Part shown: piece after piece, positions 16,815 through 25,339 of the stretch
Layout: every line of letters starts with the position of its first letter
How positions within the stretch are numbered: the first letter of the stretch is position 1
Assembly: GCA_030673825.1 (NCBI GenBank)
Contig: JAUTCS010000125.1
Location: 1 to 49,791 of the forward strand
Reading direction: 5' to 3'
Origin: Verrucomicrobiota bacterium JB024
GTDB lineage: Bacteria; Verrucomicrobiota; Verrucomicrobiia; Opitutales; Cerasicoccaceae
Length of the DNA: 49,791 bases
Made by a program: the position numbers and the translations under genes
Notes under the pieces: model-generated
Seen by the model: only the letters and a program-made list of their open reading frames with translations
What the model was told of the DNA's origin: nothing
The model's database searches: none

Positions 16815-17747
16815 ATGAAAAATCAGATATTCTACCCTCTAATTGCCTCACTAACGCTCTGGTTGGCAGCAAGCACTGCGCACGGTGTCTTAATCGCCAA
16901 AGAGTCCTTTCTCGACGACGGAACGACTGCTGGATGCTATGTAAACGGCCAGATGACGAGTGGCAATAATGCGACAGTTATTGTCGGAAACAGCGGGTTT
17001 TCCACTGAAAACGCGTGGCAAAACGGCACCGGTTCTATCAACGTTGTCGGCAGTTCGTTTTCATCAACTCATCTACCCAGTGCCGCTCTGCAAGGATCTA
17101 TGCGTGTAACGAGTTATGCCAACAACGCAATTGCGCGCAATAGCAGCCGCCAGTTGGCTACAACTCCAACTTTGAGCGCAACCTATTACATGAGCGGTTT
17201 GATCAGCTTTAGCAATGGTAGTCTGCTCAACGATGGTGACTATGTCTGCGTAGGCTTTCAGGGCAATGATCTGTCCTACAATGAAACGAGCTACAGCTCC
17301 GGGATTTCATACGGGTTGAGCCGCTTGGGCGGCTCGACCTATCTGAGCGTTTTTGCTGGGGACAGTATTTATAACCTTTTGGATGTCACGGGGACCGAAA
17401 GCTCGGTGACCTACCAAGTGGTTATCCAGCTCACTGTAGACAGCAGCGGTAATGATATCCTGACCGTCGGTTACGCGGATGATAGTGATGAGTCTTTGGT
17501 GATCGCTCTTTCCGGTACATCTGTGGAAACATGGTCGGGGGCATCATCTTTGAGCTACCTGACAGCCCAGGCCGTTACGACTGGTACCTCTACCTCATCC
17601 AACGTTCCGACTTACTTCGATGAGATTTATTTAGGGACCGCTCTATCCGATGTAACGACCTTCACCTCTATCCCGGAGGCATCTACTTACTCTTGGTTGG
17701 TTGGAGTGTTTGTACTGGCGTTCGTCTATCGTCGGTTTCGACGCTAA
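16815..17747 (+). CDS. PEP-CTERM protein, LamG-like, in main glycan locus
   Basis: 310 aa from ATG 16815; the longer frame from 16740 adds residues with no signal character, while 16815 starts MKNQIFYPLIASLTLWLAAS, a good signal peptide ending near AHG. The body is Ser/Thr/Gly/Asn-rich beta structure (FLDDGTTAGCYVNGQ at the start, YFDEIYLGTAL at the end), consistent with a LamG/PEP-type jelly roll. The tail is IPEAST, a hydrophobic helix and YRRFRR, a standard exosortase sorting signal. It lies between GH110-like and sulfatase genes in the plus arm with gaps of 92 and 67 bp. It is the counterpart of the protein at 6136-6903; surface glycan binding is a guess from context. Confidence 0.82.
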   Translation: MKNQIFYPLIASLTLWLAASTAHGVLIAKESFLDDGTTAGCYVNGQMTSGNNATVIVGNSGFSTENAWQNGTGSINVVGSSFSSTHLPSAALQGSMRVTSYANNAIARNSSRQLATTPTLSATYYMSGLISFSNGSLLNDGDYVCVGFQGNDLSYNETSYSSGISYGLSRLGGSTYLSVFAGDSIYNLLDVTGTESSVTYQVVIQLTVDSSGNDILTVGYADDSDESLVIALSGTSVETWSGASSLSYLTAQAVTTGTSTSSNVPTYFDEIYLGTALSDVTTFTSIPEASTYSWLVGVFVLAFVYRRFRR

Positions 17748-17814
17748 CCCTTCTTTCACCTGTATGGACACTAGCTGGTTGTGGGTCAGTTAGTGTTCAT
17801 GCTTTTTTACCAGT

Positions 17815-19332
17815 ATGCCATCTCACCCATCTATGTGGTCCCAATTCCTTCGATTTGTTCCTCGTATCAGTGCATGGCTTGTTTGCGCGTTTACTTGCTT
17901 GCCGCTCGCAAAGGGTGAGTTGGCTCCAACCCCTTTATCTACTCCGATGCCTCCTGCCAAAAAAATCGTTATCTTCCTTGTGGACGATTTCGGGATTGTT
18001 GACACCGGATGCTATGGCAGTGACTATTACGAGACTCCGGCCATCGATAAGTTGGCGCAGGGGGGGATGCGTTTTACGGATGCCTATGCGGCCTCTCCGG
18101 TCTGTTCTCCGACCCGGGCAAGTCTCCTTACCGGACGTTATCCCCACAGGCTTCATTTGACGTGTTTTATCCCGGGACTGGAGACGCCCTATACCCGGCT
18201 GAAAAGCCCGGACTGGATTAAGTATCTGCGCGACTCCGAGACGACGTTCGCCGAAGCCTTTACTGAGGCTGGGTATGAAACTTTTTTCGTCGGTAAATGG
18301 CACCTGGGGGCCGAATATGCCGGGAATGACTCCCCCAGGCAGCATGGCTTTTCGCATGTGCATCCGGGTGGAGATGTCTTTAAACCGAACCCGGAGGACC
18401 CGCACTTTGTTCGTGAGTACACGCAGGCTACCATCGATTTCCTCGATCAGCACGCAAGCGACGACTTTCTGGTCTATGTCTCGTATGATTCGGTTCATTA
18501 TCCGATCTATGAGGAGGCAGCCGACGTAGATCACTTCCGTGATAAGGCCGCTTCCGCAAACGGACAAGACAACCCCGTGATGGCTGCAATGATCGCCAAG
18601 ATGGACTGGAGTGTGGGAGAAATCCTGAACCAACTCGATAAACTCGACATAGAGGACGAGACCCTCGTTCTGTTCCTGTCGGACAATGGTGGCCTGATGA
18701 GCTACTATGATAATGACAGCGAGCAAGAGGTCACTGCGACGAGTAACTTGCCTTACCGGGGCGGCAAATCGAAACTCTATGAGGGAGGGATTCGGATTCC
18801 GTTTATCGTTCGCTGGCCGGGTGTTGTCGCTCCCGCAAGCACCTGCGATGATCCTGTTATTACAAACGATGTTTACCCGACCTTGCTGGATGCTGCCGGA
18901 TTGGAGCAGCGTCCGGAGCAGCATTTGGATGGGATCGATCTCTGCGGGGTGCTCACTTCGTCATCGAGACTCCCGGAGCGTGCTCTTTTCTGGCATTACC
19001 CCCATTACCACACCGAGCCACCGCACGGTGCCATTCGTGACGGGGAATGGAAGCTTATATGGAACTATCAGAGCGGGGAAATCCAACTCTTTAACTTGGA
19101 TGCTGACCCCGGTGAACAGATGGACCTCAGTGGGACGATGACCGGCAAAGCAGGGAAGCTTCAGCAGATGCTGAAAGACCATCTAGATGCTATTGATGCC
19201 CAGTGGCCTGCCCAAAAACCAGGCTACGAACCGGGTGCTCCAATAAGAAAGGGAGCCACGCAAGCTCCATTTGATCCATACGAATCCCATCAGGAAAATG
19301 ACCCAAGAGCCTATTCGAGCAATCCGCTTTAA
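17815..19332 (+). CDS. Exported type I sulfatase 2
   Basis: 505 aa. The N-terminal signal sequence is hydrophobic (about 15-33, FVPRISAWLVCAFTCLPLAKG). The sulfatase core starts with KIVIFLVDDFGIVDTGCYGS (metal-binding aspartates) and carries the signature CSPTRASLLTGRYP with Cys97 as the predicted formylglycine. FVGKWHLGAEYAG, LFLSDNGGLMSYYD and the C-terminal GEWKLIWNYQSGEIQLFN blocks are all typical. It differs enough from the sulfatase at 7073-8461 to be a different subfamily, so the two probably remove sulfates from different positions or sugars. It is 67 bp after the PEP-CTERM gene and 88 bp before the transporter. ATG 17815 gives the whole signal region; ATG 17833 is also possible. Confidence 0.93.
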   Translation: MPSHPSMWSQFLRFVPRISAWLVCAFTCLPLAKGELAPTPLSTPMPPAKKIVIFLVDDFGIVDTGCYGSDYYETPAIDKLAQGGMRFTDAYAASPVCSPTRASLLTGRYPHRLHLTCFIPGLETPYTRLKSPDWIKYLRDSETTFAEAFTEAGYETFFVGKWHLGAEYAGNDSPRQHGFSHVHPGGDVFKPNPEDPHFVREYTQATIDFLDQHASDDFLVYVSYDSVHYPIYEEAADVDHFRDKAASANGQDNPVMAAMIAKMDWSVGEILNQLDKLDIEDETLVLFLSDNGGLMSYYDNDSEQEVTATSNLPYRGGKSKLYEGGIRIPFIVRWPGVVAPASTCDDPVITNDVYPTLLDAAGLEQRPEQHLDGIDLCGVLTSSSRLPERALFWHYPHYHTEPPHGAIRDGEWKLIWNYQSGEIQLFNLDADPGEQMDLSGTMTGKAGKLQQMLKDHLDAIDAQWPAQKPGYEPGAPIRKGATQAPFDPYESHQENDPRAYSSNPL

Positions 19333-19420
19333 TTAGACTTACTCGTGCCGTTGTCGCCCAAGGATACGCTCAATATATGTGTGAAGGGCTGTGCTATTGG
19401 CTCCTGAATCAATTACCGCC

Positions 19421-20863
19421 ATGAATGCTAATGTTTGTACTGAAACCCCCGACACGAACACCGATAATGCTGCCGCATCTCAAAATGAGTCGTACGGAAA
19501 GCCGTCGGTGACGTCCACCCGGACAAAGCTATCTTATGGTGCCGGCGCGGTATCGGAGGTCCTGATGGTCAACACGGTCAAGAAATTGGCCAGTCCAGTA
19601 ATGAACATTCAACTTGGTATCAACCCTGCCGTTGTGGGAATCTTACTGGCTGTGCCGCGGTTATGGGATGCGTTGACCGACCCGCTGATGGGGTGGGTGA
19701 CTGACCGAACGAATACCCGATGGGGGCGGCGTAAGCCCTACATCCTTCTGGGCAGTATCTGCTCGGCACTAAGTCTGGTTGGCCTGTGGATGGTTCCCGA
19801 AGGGCTGGGGGAGATGGGGATGATCATCTGGTTCATGCTCATGTTACTGGTTTTTTATACCTGCTATACCATCTTCTTTGTGCCGTGGATTGCTCTCGGA
19901 TATGAGATATCCGGCGATATCAACGACCGCACTCGATTGATGTCCTTTCGCACGTTTTTCGTGAATGTTGGTGCCTCGGTAATGCCGTGGATTCTTTACT
20001 TAACTCAGCTTCCTGTCTTCGAGAATACCTTGGAAGGGGCTCGGGTCGTTTGCGCGTTCATCGGAGTTGTTGTCATTGCAAGCGGGCTCATTGTCGTTCT
20101 GATGGTTAAGGAAGACCCTCAGTCGGTTAGGCCAATTAAAAAGGATAAAAAACCGCCATTCTGGAGCAGCATACGTGCTGCTTTGGGAAACAAGCCATTC
20201 TTGCGTCTGGTGATTATCGAGGTGTTGATGCTTTTCGGTATCTCTATCGACTACAACATCGGCTTGTATTTGAATATCTACTACGTGCACAGTGGTGATG
20301 TTCCAGCAGCCTCCGTGTGGTTTGGGTGGGGCGGAACCGGCTATAATGTCATGGCGATTGTGACGGTATTTTTTGTGCCCGCATTGTCACGTCGCTTTTC
20401 CAAGCACCGTGCGCTGGCGCTGATGTTTGTGCTGGCCTTTATTGGGGCGATCTCCCGCTGGTTTACCTACACCCCTGAGGCCCCGTGGATGGTGATCATA
20501 TCGCCATTAATGACTGCATGTTCATTTACCGCTATGTGGATTTTGGTCAACTCAATGATCGCTGATATCTGTGCTGTGGATGAGGCCCAGAGCGGATTTA
20601 AACGAGAGGGGGTGTATGGCGCTGTAAACAGCTGGATTTTCAAGGCAGGTGTTTCGCTCTCATTTCTTATCGGTGGCTGCACGCTGAACTGGTGCGGCTT
20701 CGATGAGGCTCTGGGGGGAAATCAATCTTCACAGACACTCTTGCTGATGCGTGTGATATTTGCATTTGTGCCGGCGGCGGCGATACTGGTATCGATTTTT
20801 CTGGCAGCGACTTACCCTCTGAAGGATAGTGACATCCTGATGGGAAAAAAGGCGGATGCCTGA
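19421..20863 (+). CDS. GPH-family sugar:cation symporter
   Basis: 480 aa from ATG 19421 (GTG 19391 adds ten residues). After a polar 40-residue N-terminus come about 12 transmembrane helices. The glycoside-pentoside-hexuronide symporter signature is present: PRLWDALTDPLMGWVTDRTN followed by RWGRRKPYILLG. The central loop near MVKEDPQSVRPIKKDKKPPF separates the two halves. Members import melibiose, glucuronides, xylosides or similar small glycosides with Na+ or H+. With the cytoplasmic beta-glucuronidase and rhamnosidase of this locus, uptake of uronate-containing mono- or disaccharides fits well, though specificity cannot be read from sequence. It is the only transporter seen in the locus, and there is no SusC/SusD pair. 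Confidence 0.9.
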   Translation: MNANVCTETPDTNTDNAAASQNESYGKPSVTSTRTKLSYGAGAVSEVLMVNTVKKLASPVMNIQLGINPAVVGILLAVPRLWDALTDPLMGWVTDRTNTRWGRRKPYILLGSICSALSLVGLWMVPEGLGEMGMIIWFMLMLLVFYTCYTIFFVPWIALGYEISGDINDRTRLMSFRTFFVNVGASVMPWILYLTQLPVFENTLEGARVVCAFIGVVVIASGLIVVLMVKEDPQSVRPIKKDKKPPFWSSIRAALGNKPFLRLVIIEVLMLFGISIDYNIGLYLNIYYVHSGDVPAASVWFGWGGTGYNVMAIVTVFFVPALSRRFSKHRALALMFVLAFIGAISRWFTYTPEAPWMVIISPLMTACSFTAMWILVNSMIADICAVDEAQSGFKREGVYGAVNSWIFKAGVSLSFLIGGCTLNWCGFDEALGGNQSSQTLLLMRVIFAFVPAAAILVSIFLAATYPLKDSDILMGKKADA

Positions 20864-20966
20864 CCGGTCGTGGATCAGGAGTTATCCGGAATGTAGGTAT
20901 TAGGAGCATATGGTTTAGCACCTGATGACGGGAATATGGCACCTGTGTAAAGGTAGGTTAGTCTTG

Positions 20967-20985
20967 ATTGTGATATCGTCACAAT
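20967..20985. promoter_or_regulatory. Palindromic operator candidate
   Basis: ATTGTGA-TATCG-TCACAAT: perfect 7-bp inverted arms around a 5-bp spacer, 105 bp upstream of the GH110-like gene at 21090 and 104 bp after the symporter stop. It resembles a CRP site (TGTGA-N6-TCACA) but is one base shorter in the spacer, so another palindrome-binding regulator is as likely. It suggests that the last gene of the plus arm has its own promoter. Confidence 0.45.
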
Positions 20986-21089
20986 TCCCGCGGCTTATAG
21001 AAACAATAGGATGCGGAGGCCGTCGTATTCTTGCTTGGACGTGATTAACACCATTATATAAGCTAGTCCTTTTTACTCCGTTGATCTAT

Positions 21090-22769
21090 ATGCGTCTTTT
21101 TATTTTATCTGTACGCTACCATCTGCTGTTTGTGTCTTTCGCCGTAGGTGTCTTTGCCGGATTCATGTCACAAACGGCATCAATCGGAGCGCCTAATGGT
21201 GGCATGCACATTATGACTCCAGAGCAGTATGGAGGATCGCCGGATGCCAATGATAACACAGCTGCCTTTGAGGCGATGATCTCGGCGGCCAAGTCCCTAG
21301 GAGAGCCTGTTGAGATACGGCTAGAAGCTGGCGCTTTCTACCGAGTAAAGGGTAAGGAGGGGCGGGAGTGTGCTGTCATGATTTCTGGCGCGCGCGATTT
21401 GACGCTCAACGGTGAGGGGGCGACCTTGGTTATTACAGATCCATCGCGAGGAGGACTACGAACCATCAACTGCGAGCGAATTTGGATAAAGAATCTGGCG
21501 ATAGACTACGACCCGTTGCCCTATACCGCGTCGACGGTTACGGCTGTCAATGTCGAGGAGAACTGGTTCGAGATAAAAATAGAAGATAGCTATCCGAGCC
21601 CCGGGCTTCCGTATTTTTCCGCCGCAAGGAGCCAGTCTGGAATGATGGTGGTTCCCCAACCAGACGGAGGCACACGGTTTGGTCCAGATGTTATTTCGCC
21701 AGAGAGCATCATTGAAACAGGAGATGGTGTTTGGCGTATCTACCCCCAAAAGCACCATGGCGGGTATTCAGACCCGATTGGCCGCAAGCGGGTGGACGTT
21801 GGTGAACAATTTGTTTATTGTGCACGCACCTATGAGCAAGCACTCTCATCGATCGAATGCGTCGATTTACTTTGGGAAAATATAACTATCTACTCCTCTC
21901 CCGGTGTCAGTAGCTATCCCCGCGGAAATGAAAGACATACCATCCGCGGCTACCATGTCGCAATTAAAGAGGGGCGTATCTTTTCCACGAATGCGGATGG
22001 CATCCATATGCGTGGTTCGCGTGGAGATGTCCTGATTGAGGGGTGTTCTTTCGAGGGAATGGGGGATGATGCCATAAACGTACACAGCTCGGCGATGGCG
22101 ATATCTGCACAGCCCGCGAACAACCAGGCAGAGGTTCGCAAGCACACGTACGGCGTACGGATTGGTGACCGTGTCGTTGCCGTTAATTCTTCGACAGCCG
22201 CCAGTATCGGTGAAGCGGAAATCGTTAACATTGAGGATAAAAAGGATTGCTGGATTCTGACGTTTGATCGAGAGCTTATCCTGCCGGAGGGAAATGCTGG
22301 TAATCGCACCAAGAATGAGCATGGAGAGCTGGTTGCAAGCGTAAACCTCTACAACTTGGATGAGTGCGCCTCTCCGTTTATTATACGCGATTGTGTGTTC
22401 AATGCTTTCCGTGGGCGAGGAATATTGGTGAGTGCGCGCGAAGGGGTAATCGAGGATAATATCTTCCGAGATCAGGAAGGGTGGGGTGTTGTTATGAACT
22501 ATGAGTCAAGCCGTTGGGCCGAGGGGCCGATTGCCTCCAATATTACGATCCGAAACAATACATTCATAAAGCCGTACGGCGCACATCAGCCAGCAATTAT
22601 TTCTGATATTACCGCTCGTAGTAATGGAGCACCGATTATGGGTTTCTTTGAAAATATCAGCATAGAAAACAATGTTTTCTATGGCTGGGAAGAGCCGATA
22701 CGCATGAGATTCGTGAACGGGATGATGATGGAAAATAATGAAATTCGTCCTGGCGTCATGACTGAGTAG
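21090..22769 (+). CDS. GH110-like alpha-galactosidase (beta-helix)
   Basis: 559 aa from ATG 21090 (TTG 21081 also in frame). A signal peptide spans about 1-34. Then comes the pectin-lyase-like start (TPEQYGGSPDANDNTAAFEA) and a parallel beta-helix. The GH110 hallmark region is clear: NADGIHMRGSRGDVLIEGCS then FEGMGDDAINVHS, giving Asp303, Asp326 and Asp327 with the spacing remembered for the GH110 catalytic aspartates. Late coils read ASNITIRNNTFIKP and FENISIENNVFYGW. The expected reaction is release of alpha-1,3-linked galactose, possibly from sulfated galactans. It is closer to the family norm than the one at 14644-16722, lacking the extra Ig-like domain. It ends 44 bp before the IS66 remnant, so it is the last gene of the locus. 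Confidence 0.85.
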   Translation: MRLFILSVRYHLLFVSFAVGVFAGFMSQTASIGAPNGGMHIMTPEQYGGSPDANDNTAAFEAMISAAKSLGEPVEIRLEAGAFYRVKGKEGRECAVMISGARDLTLNGEGATLVITDPSRGGLRTINCERIWIKNLAIDYDPLPYTASTVTAVNVEENWFEIKIEDSYPSPGLPYFSAARSQSGMMVVPQPDGGTRFGPDVISPESIIETGDGVWRIYPQKHHGGYSDPIGRKRVDVGEQFVYCARTYEQALSSIECVDLLWENITIYSSPGVSSYPRGNERHTIRGYHVAIKEGRIFSTNADGIHMRGSRGDVLIEGCSFEGMGDDAINVHSSAMAISAQPANNQAEVRKHTYGVRIGDRVVAVNSSTAASIGEAEIVNIEDKKDCWILTFDRELILPEGNAGNRTKNEHGELVASVNLYNLDECASPFIIRDCVFNAFRGRGILVSAREGVIEDNIFRDQEGWGVVMNYESSRWAEGPIASNITIRNNTFIKPYGAHQPAIISDITARSNGAPIMGFFENISIENNVFYGWEEPIRMRFVNGMMMENNEIRPGVMTE

Positions 22770-22812
22770 AGGGTGTTCCCGCGCTGGCTGAGCTTTATTA
22801 CTCGATCTATTA

Positions 22813-23611
22813 CGACCACGCCTGCCGGAGCATCTTCCGATGAAGGTAGTCGTACTCGACCCCGACGAGGTTAAGGCGCAACCACAGGCTTGGCGCTTGA
22901 TGGGAGAAACGGTCAGCGACGGAGCGCGACAGCGCGAAGATGGCGTAGCCCTGCAACGCAGGGTGAGGAGCGCGGGTGCCCTCTGGGCAGCGTGACGAAC
23001 AACAGCTCGACTACGAGCCGGGACGCTTTTGGAAGAAGCGGCTCATCCGCCGCAAGTACGTCCGTCGCTATGCGCCTTTTACGGCCCCAGTCTCGCTCCA
23101 CTGCCGCCCTGCCTGCAGGAGCGCTGCCTGGCCACGCCGGAGCTGATCGCTCATGTCGTGATCAGCAAATACGTCGACCATCAGCCACTGTATCGGCAGG
23201 AGCAGATTTGCCACCGCCGCCACGGTGTCGTCATCCCGAGGCAAACGCCATGCCGCTGGGTCGAACTGGCCGCCCGTTGGTGTGGCTTACTTTACGAGGC
23301 AAGTAAGCAGCAGCAGATGCACAGCCCTTACCTGCAAATCGACGAGACGCCCATCCGTTTACCTGGAACCGGGCCGGGGCAAAGCTCCGCAGGTCTACTT
23401 TTGGGGCAGCAGCGTGCCTGGCGGCGATGTCATTTACCACTGGCAGCCGGACCGCTCAGCCGAGCGCCTGCAACGCATCGTTGCGAAGGACTTTACCGGT
23501 ACCCTCCAGTGTGACGGCTACGCAGCCTATCCGAGCTTTATTAAACAACGCGATGGACCCATCGAGCAGGCCGCCTGCTGGGACTTCGCAAGCTATCTCC
23601 GGAAGCTCTGA
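22813..23611 (+). pseudogene. Decayed IS66-family transposase (TnpC) fragment
   Basis: IS66 transposase text is readable in pieces: RPRLPEHLPMKVVVLDPDEV from 22813; after an insertion, QLDYEPGRFWKKRLIRRKYV; then, shifted, LPPCLQERCLATPELIAHVV and SKYVDHQPLYRQEQICHRRH to the QIDETPIR block near 23336; then, shifted again, YLEPGRGKAPQVYFW, GGDVIYHWQPDRSAERLQ and LQCDGYAAYPSFIKQRDGPI up to 23611. The last shift coincides with an extra T at about 23360 (CGTTTACC for CGTTACC). The N-terminal third and the C-terminus beyond AACW are missing, and no terminal inverted repeats or partner orfs were found. It is inactive and marks the boundary between the glycan locus and the signalling genes, perhaps a scar of past rearrangement or transfer. 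Confidence 0.9.
22921..22996 (+). repeat. 76-bp hairpin-rich insertion within IS66 remnant
   Basis: Removing 22921-22996 restores a continuous IS66 reading (V-S-D joined to E-Q-Q-L-D-Y-E-P), so this is an insertion into the transposase gene. GAC lies at 22918-22920 and again at 22994-22996, consistent with a 3-bp target duplication. Inside are three successive short stem-loops: GCGC-GACA-GCGC (22924-22935), CCCTGC-AAC-GCAGGG (22949-22963) and TGCCC-TCT-GGGCA (22977-22989), and GGAGCGCG occurs twice (22921, 22967). It looks like a REP/MITE-type small repeat. Its copy number elsewhere is unknown. Confidence 0.6.
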
Positions 23612-23675
23612 TCACCGGCTACACTGTCATTGAGTTATTCGTGCTCTCGGGACTTTGACAGTTGCCTCTTCCTGC

Positions 23676-25205
23676 TCAGCCCGGGAAGGTAAAAATAAAC
23701 TCGCTGCCTTGGCCGAGTGCACTCTTCACTTTCACGTGGCCACCGTTGCGTTCGGTGAAATCCTTGACCAAAAGCAACCCGAGTCCTGTGCCGTTTTCAC
23801 TGCGTGTTCCCAACGTAGACTTATTTCCGCGGATGAGGAAAAGCTTGCTCACCGTTTCCTCGCTCATCCCGACTCCAGTATCCTTAATCGAAATGATAAC
23901 ACGCCCATCTTCTTGCCGGGCTGAGACGACGACTTGTCCGCCCTCCTCCGTGAACTTGAGTGCGTTGCTGATGACGTTGTTCAAGATCACGAGAAAAGTG
24001 GCGTGATCGATCTGAAGCCTCATCCCGGGGGGGACCTGATCTATCAGAAATATCTCTTTGGCTTTCGCCGCAGCGGTATGCGAGGCGAGGGATTCCTCCA
24101 CAATATCCTTCAGGACGACGGACTCCTTTTCTATCTTGATCTTGTCGCTTTGAGATCGAGCCCAGTGCAGTAGGTTTTCCAGCAGTTCGAAGGTGATTCT
24201 TGAGGAGTGGTCGATCTCCTTGATGAACTGTAGGCGCTCTTCGTCGTCAAACTTGTCATAGTCCTCAGAGAGGATGTAGGAATAACCCAGTATGGCATTA
24301 AAGGGGTTTCGCAAATCGTGGGCGATAATCGAGAAAAACGTGTCCTTGGTCTTGTTCGATTCGAGCAACTGCTTGTTTACGCTGTCAATTGAATCGATTT
24401 TCAGCTTCAACTCGTGAGCCATATGATTAAAGGACCCGGCCAATAATTGCAGTTCTCCTTTCGTGTCTAGCTCAACCGTTGTTTCCAGGTTCCCGCGGCC
24501 GATTTCAGCTGCACTCTCCACCAGTTGCATCAAAGGCCGGGAGATGGAGCGGGAGATCAGCAGTCCGACTCCGATTGAGAGCAGGATGCTCAGAATCGAC
24601 AGGTAAATCCCCAACCGGATCGCGGTTTTTACCCGAACATTCAACTGACCGATCGCCCACTGGATCTCCGCTTCCTCAGCGGCTGCCAACTCAGCGGCAA
24701 CCACCTGTATTTTGCGAGCTAATGGCTCCAGATCATTTTCAAAATGTTCATAAGTTTCCTTTTCCTGCTGTGCGTCATGTAGTGCGAGTAATCCGTCCAG
24801 TTCTTGAAAGAAATTTGGCATAAGATCGAGTATGGCGTTAAGCCTCTTCAGTTCTTCCTCATCACTTCCTTCCCGCTCGGCTCCCAAATGGGTCGCGGAC
24901 TTCAGCTCTTCCAACGAGGCTTTTAACTTCGGAACCGCCTCTTGTATCTCTTTTCTTGCCAAGTCAATCTCGTCCGGTCGCTCGGCCACCTTGGTTTCCA
25001 GCAGTATCTCCCGGATGTTTGATTTAATCCGCTGGACCAAATACGCGACACGATAGGATTCAATGACTTCTTTCCGCTTCGTGAGTTCTATGTCGTCAAC
25101 CTGACGAATAATTTGGATATTATCCCGCAACGCATGGTAATCCACCGCCATCATGATGGCAACAACCACAATGAACCCGAGAATGATCCTTTTCCAGATC
25201 TTCAT
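23676..25205 (-). CDS. Sensor histidine kinase with HAMP domain
   Basis: 509 aa inner-membrane kinase. TM1 is at about 7-21, an extracytoplasmic helical sensor domain (about 25-195, rich in Glu/Lys/Leu, four-helix-bundle-like), TM2 at about 198-218, HAMP at about 219-270 (SRPLMQLVESAAEIGRGNLE), and HisKA with FFSIIAHDLRNPFNAILGYS (phospho-acceptor His296). The HATPase has the N box (VILNNVISNALKF), G1 (IKDTGVGMSE) and G2 (NGTGLGLLLV). No receiver or PAS domain is visible. It lies 134 bp downstream of the REC-kinase gene on the same strand, the third gene of a likely three-gene unit. The signal is unknown; no cognate DNA-binding regulator is nearby. Confidence 0.93.
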   Translation of the reverse strand: MKIWKRIILGFIVVVAIMMAVDYHALRDNIQIIRQVDDIELTKRKEVIESYRVAYLVQRIKSNIREILLETKVAERPDEIDLARKEIQEAVPKLKASLEELKSATHLGAEREGSDEEELKRLNAILDLMPNFFQELDGLLALHDAQQEKETYEHFENDLEPLARKIQVVAAELAAAEEAEIQWAIGQLNVRVKTAIRLGIYLSILSILLSIGVGLLISRSISRPLMQLVESAAEIGRGNLETTVELDTKGELQLLAGSFNHMAHELKLKIDSIDSVNKQLLESNKTKDTFFSIIAHDLRNPFNAILGYSYILSEDYDKFDDEERLQFIKEIDHSSRITFELLENLLHWARSQSDKIKIEKESVVLKDIVEESLASHTAAAKAKEIFLIDQVPPGMRLQIDHATFLVILNNVISNALKFTEEGGQVVVSARQEDGRVIISIKDTGVGMSEETVSKLFLIRGNKSTLGTRSENGTGLGLLLVKDFTERNGGHVKVKSALGQGSEFIFTFPG

Positions 25206-25339
25206 GCCTTCAGAATTATCGAAAACCCGTTTGGGGTAAAGGACGGAATAATAGCCAACCTTAGCCCACGGCCTTATTCGCGCTGAATGATAAATTTCCC
25301 ATGAGGGCGGCGTGTTAAGTCTACCCTCGAACGTTGTAC

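Noticed and set aside
17935-18924. 329-codon minus-strand frame opposite sulfatase 2
   Set aside because: Shadow of the sulfatase reading frame, which has a signature motif and full family length.
22890-23306. Small independent gene within the IS66 region
   Set aside because: It is an out-of-frame reading across the 76-bp insertion and the transposase remnant.
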